From NCBI RefSeq assembly GCF_014397785.1, contig NZ_VZQQ01000059.1:1-35256 (forward strand): 35,256 nucleotides of DNA, written 5' to 3'. Shown piece by piece: positions 32,487-35,256 of this stretch. The position numbers and the translations under genes are program-made. A model generated the notes under the pieces. It was given only the letters and a program-made list of their open reading frames with translations. It made no database searches and had not been told where the DNA came from. This stretch comes from Paraburkholderia podalyriae. Lineage in GTDB: Bacteria; Pseudomonadota; Gammaproteobacteria; Burkholderiales; Burkholderiaceae. Position 1 is the first letter of the stretch. Each line of letters opens with the position of its first letter.

Positions 32487-33335
32487 GACGCTGCCTCTTT
32501 AAAGAGTTAATCCATCGCTCGCCCGCGCGACGACGCGCTGCCGTACCAAGAAGCCTCGCGCCGAACTGTCGACAAGAACGACATCGGGCGCGTGGGATCA
32601 ATCGGCATCTACGCACCTATCCGGTAGCCGGTCGCGAGCTTAGCCTCGCACCTCACTTGATGAAAAGCATAGTGCTCCGACGCAATTGCCGGAAGGAACT
32701 TCCGATTGACGACACTGACAGCAAGACGAGCGAGCAACCAGTCGAATGAAACCCGACCAATCGGCGGCCGCTCTTGAGTCCAGGAGAAAAAAGGGGCGCG
32801 TCCAACCGGAGACTTGACCGGCCAGACGGCATTGAAGCGTCCGACGCAGCTTCAAATGGCCATTTGAATGGCCGCTACCGGGAATTCCGAAGGTCTCTTT
32901 CGGGTCGACATGCGCCCGATGCGTCCGGCAGCATGCGGCCGAGGGTGCGTCAAAACTCAAATTCACTAGGTTTTAGTGGGTCGCTTTGCCCCTCCCGAGG
33001 TGCCGCGAGGCCGGTATAGGTCGTTTTGACAAGCCGTTTTTTGCGGTGCGCCGAAGCGACGTGCGTTTTGACACAGTCTGGGCCATCTCCAGCAGTTCGC
33101 CTGCACGCCCAGACGGACGCTCATGCGTCAGCTTCATCCAGACAGCGGATCTTCGCCCGCCGATTACAGGCGTCGTGTCATCGGTCATAACAGCCGCTCG
33201 TGGCAGCAAGACGATGTCGGCGAATGATGTTGCCGTTCGACGCGTTGACGGGCCGCTTTATGGGTCGGCGGTCGGTCTCGACCTTCACAGTCGGCGAGGA
33301 GCAGACAACCCAATGCATTCTTGCGCAGCGCGAAC
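32487..33335. other. Long intergenic stretch
   Basis: This gap of about 850 bases includes an 18-bp palindrome at 32851. A minus-strand 78-codon frame (32973–33209) contains MTDDTTPVIGGRRSAVW but has no family or clear site. Words such as GGCCGCT(T/A)…GGGTCG recur at 32869 and 33250 and also near 25274, suggesting scattered copies of a degenerate intergenic element. Confidence 0.4.
32851..32868. promoter_or_regulatory. 18-bp perfect palindrome
   Basis: TTCAAATGGCCATTTGAA reads the same on both strands. It lies 365 bases upstream of the FAD oxidase start in non-coding DNA. Perfect symmetry with AT-rich arms fits a dimeric regulator site, but no regulator gene is adjacent. It may also arise by chance or from a mobile remnant. 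Confidence 0.4.
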
Positions 33336-33369
33336 GCGCTCCTTGAAGCCCCCAAGCTTCAAGGAGCGC
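33336..33369 (-). terminator. Perfect 14-bp hairpin after the beta-propeller lipoprotein gene
   Basis: GCGCTCCTTGAAGC (33336–33349) and GCTTCAAGGAGCGC (33356–33369) pair without mismatch around a 6-base loop. The hairpin begins 52 bases after the lipoprotein stop on the minus strand. It lacks a T tract but is the strongest hairpin in the window. Confidence 0.65.
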
Positions 33370-33421
33370 TACCGGCGAGGATCGTGCAGCAACCTCCACG
33401 CCGGCAGCGGTTCATACGTCC

Positions 33422-34564
33422 TCAATGCGTAGTGATGACATGAATCCCGCCATTCGGGAAAGCCGCGACCCCTGGCTGGAAGGGCACGTACACCTGACCC
33501 GAGGCGCCATCCACCGCGACCGAATGTACACCGTTGCCGACCGCCAGCTTGTCGATGAGTGTGCGCGTCGACGCGTCGACTGTGCCGAGTATCGGCGTGA
33601 AGCCGGAGGCGGCCGCGATGCCGGTCGCGGTCTCATGACGAGCCGGGAGAAAATAGCGGTTCGACACTGCGTCGTACGCGACCTGATCGACTCCGCCGAA
33701 TGGAATGCTCGCAAGCGCGGCGCCCGTCGTCCGATCGAGGATCAACGTGATAAGCGGCTTCCCGGCGGCCGGATCGCAGCCCACCAGCATGTCGTTGTTC
33801 GGACCGAGTTCGAGTCCTGTTGGCCCGCATGCGCCAAGCGGGAATACTTTGCTCACCGCGGGTGCGCCTGCGACCACCGTATTCGCGGCAATCACGTTCA
33901 CCTCACCTGCCGGATTGGTAGGCGTGCCGTCGTTGTTGACGATGAAGCTCTTCGACTTCGAGTCGTACACGCATGCCTCGAGGCCGGACGACGTCGTGAA
34001 CCTATACGTCGCGACGATCGAGTTTGTCTTCGTCGAAATGAAAGTCGCAATCGGGGGCGTCTCCCCCGGACTCGAAAACATCACCAGGTTGTCGTCCGGG
34101 TCGTAGCAGCCTTCGTCGACGCGGTGCGGGGCCGTGTTGAGTGGTGGGACTGCGATGGTGCTGACGACTTTCTGCTGGGCGACGTCTATGACCTTGATCG
34201 AGTTGACATCGCCGGCATAGAGGATGTTTGTGCCGGGGATGCCGACGAGTCCATCAGGGCCGGCCACATCGGTGTTCGCATTAAAGCCGGTGAAGGCGGT
34301 GGGGCCACTGCCCTTGATCTGCGCGATGAGCGTGTTGCTCTTCGTGTCGACCACGTCGACCGCCGCGTTGTTGCGGTCGGCAAGATAGTATTTGCCACTA
34401 TCGGCGTAGCTGATGTCGAAACTGAACGGCGGGGTGGCTGAATTGGGTACCGAGATGGCAGTCTTGATGGTCGGCGAAGTGGAGGTGACTTCCGAGCCTC
34501 CCCCGCACGCGGTGAGCAGAACGGACGCGCCAAGCGCTAACGCGAACCCAAGCTGTCTTTTCAT
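33422..34564 (-). CDS. Beta-propeller lipoprotein (YVTN/NHL-like repeats)
   Basis: This 380-residue protein starts at ATG 34564 after CGGAGAC; the longer frame upstream lacks a site. The lipobox is L-T-A-C with C20, followed by GGGSEV, so it is a lipoprotein. The body has repeated blade-like units: YYLADRNNAAVDVVDTKSNT, ILYAGDVNSIKVIDVAQQKV, and VHSVAVDGASGQVYVPFQPG. This is the pattern of YVTN/NHL/SMP-30-like propellers. Paired Cys (GCYDPD, EACVYD, GACGPT, GCDPAA) may form disulfides, fitting the periplasm. The function is unknown; such proteins bind partners or small molecules. It is a single gene with its own hairpin. Confidence 0.88.
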   Translation of the reverse strand: MKRQLGFALALGASVLLTACGGGSEVTSTSPTIKTAISVPNSATPPFSFDISYADSGKYYLADRNNAAVDVVDTKSNTLIAQIKGSGPTAFTGFNANTDVAGPDGLVGIPGTNILYAGDVNSIKVIDVAQQKVVSTIAVPPLNTAPHRVDEGCYDPDDNLVMFSSPGETPPIATFISTKTNSIVATYRFTTSSGLEACVYDSKSKSFIVNNDGTPTNPAGEVNVIAANTVVAGAPAVSKVFPLGACGPTGLELGPNNDMLVGCDPAAGKPLITLILDRTTGAALASIPFGGVDQVAYDAVSNRYFLPARHETATGIAAASGFTPILGTVDASTRTLIDKLAVGNGVHSVAVDGASGQVYVPFQPGVAAFPNGGIHVITTH

Positions 34565-34840
34565 TGTTGTCTCCGGAATAGGTCCGCATGTTCGGTCAGG
34601 AACGGGGACCATTTTTGGTTGCAAGGTTGCGAGACCACGCCATGAGTGGACGAAGCCTCCGCATGCACAATAGGACGAGCAACGCGTAAAGTCGAAGACG
34701 TAATTTTGCTGCGCGCAACAAAGCATGCCGTCTGGCGTATCAGGCGGACTATTTCATTGCAAATTCAACCAGTTATGCGATTCCTTCGAGTTAGTAGACT
34801 CAGAAGTTACTTTTTATTTGCAATGAGCTAACGTCAAGAG
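34565..34840. other. Upstream region of the beta-propeller gene
   Basis: This is AT-rich (for example 34740–34840) and unlike the GC-rich surroundings. It probably holds the lipoprotein promoter and the target site of the IS256-type element. No gene is visible. Confidence 0.4.
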
Positions 34841-35256
34841 TGGTGTATGGGCAACTTGAAGGCAGGCGCTTTCAGGCGGCGAGTTTCTGCTGAACCCGTT
34901 GATCGTCTTTCACCTGTTCGCCGTCCTTGAAGGCAATGCCCTCCAGCAGCAGCTTGATCTGTGCAGGGCCGTTGATACGGCGCCAGGTTTTCTCGGCTTC
35001 CTCGATCAGCTTGAATGCCAGACCCAGGAAGGTCGCTCGCGACACGCAGTTGCGCGTACGCGTGGTGCGGTGGCGCACGGTCGCGAACGTCGACTCGATC
35101 GCATTTGTCGTGCGCAGATGCTGCCAGTGTTCCGCCGGGTAATCGTAAAAGGCCAACAGGCTTTCCCGGTCCTTCTTCAACGTTTCGGTGGCTTTCGGAT
35201 ACTTCGCCGCGTAGACCGTCACGAAACGATCGAAGGCGGCGTATGCGTCAGCGCGC
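34841..35256 (-). mobile_element. IS256-family insertion sequence, one end inside window
   Basis: The transposase C-terminus is followed by non-coding DNA with GGTGTATGGGCAACTTGAA at about 34842, typical of the outer end of IS256-type elements. The exact tip and target repeat cannot be set from one end only; 34841 is an estimate. The rest of the element lies beyond the window. Confidence 0.7.
34872..35256 (-). CDS. IS256-family (Mutator-type) transposase, C-terminal part
   Basis: About 127 residues are seen and the frame stays open to the window edge (ADAYAAFDRFVTVYAAKYPK reads in from the edge). TTNAIESTFATVRHRTTRTR is the strongly conserved region around the catalytic Glu of the DDE triad (E in AIES). 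The protein ends in a natural C-terminus at TGA 34872. Full-length family members are about 400 residues, so roughly two thirds lie outside. The part seen is intact, so the element could be active. Confidence 0.92.
   Translation of the reverse strand, partial: RADAYAAFDRFVTVYAAKYPKATETLKKDRESLLAFYDYPAEHWQHLRTTNAIESTFATVRHRTTRTRNCVSRATFLGLAFKLIEEAEKTWRRINGPAQIKLLLEGIAFKDGEQVKDDQRVQQKLAA

Noticed and set aside
33425..34441. 338-codon open frame on the plus strand
   Set aside because: It is antisense to the beta-propeller lipoprotein gene, is very Arg-rich and has no family-like content; it is a product of high GC.

Overview
The window looks like chromosomal DNA of a Burkholderiaceae bacterium, most like Paraburkholderia or Caballeronia. 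The reasons are high GC, an EmrAB–NodT efflux operon, a PqiA/PqiA/PqiB set, an ABC–DhaKL operon and IS256/IS110 transposase sequence. This is an inference from gene families and codon use; no search was run. I saw no rRNA, tRNA or CRISPR array.

Region 1 (1–10.9 kb) concerns envelope and efflux. A LysR regulator and pqiA-pqiA-pqiB (MCE-type intermembrane lipid transport) form one tightly overlapping minus-strand unit, cut by the window edge within pqiB. A TetR gene is divergent from it. Next come an AI-2E-family permease and a minus-strand operon of an outer-membrane lipoprotein channel, an EmrA-like adaptor and an EmrB-like MFS pump. A second TetR gene is divergent from that operon. The two TetR proteins are close paralogues (about three quarters identical by eye, identical recognition helix) and their upstream DNA is also similar. 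A shared 20-bp motif occurs twice in each divergent promoter region. One copy in each overlaps the -10 of a good sigma-70 promoter reading towards lysR-pqi or towards nodT-emrAB. I read this as a duplicated regulatory unit that may tie lipid transport and drug efflux together; it is the most interesting system in the window.

Region 2 (10.9–13.2 kb) holds two small exported proteins, a 60-residue hypothetical protein and a decayed IS110-type transposase fragment.

Region 3 (13.2–21.8 kb) is a minus-strand carbohydrate operon. In transcription order it holds a LacI regulator, a solute-binding protein, two permeases, a 64-residue membrane protein, two different MalK-type ATPases, DhaL and DhaK. 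Most junctions are ATGA or similar overlaps. No DhaM is present, so the phosphoryl donor and the true substrate (dihydroxyacetone or another C3/C4 ketose or polyol) are open.

Region 4 (21.8–27.1 kb) is looser and partly decayed. It has an alpha/beta-hydrolase remnant without a nucleophile serine, a His-rich metal-binding protein, a frameshifted CobW/ZNG-type GTPase, a lipoprotein, and the C-terminal half of an SRAP (YedK/HMCES) protein.

Region 5 (27.1–31.1 kb) has a three-gene surface-glycan cassette (TupA-like ATP-grasp, GT2 glycosyltransferase, GNAT-like protein), then about 1.2 kb with no convincing gene.

Region 6 (31.1–35.3 kb) has a berberine-bridge-type FAD oxidase, a long intergenic stretch with an 18-bp perfect palindrome, a beta-propeller lipoprotein ending in a 14-bp perfect hairpin, and the C-terminal part of an IS256-family transposase running off the window.
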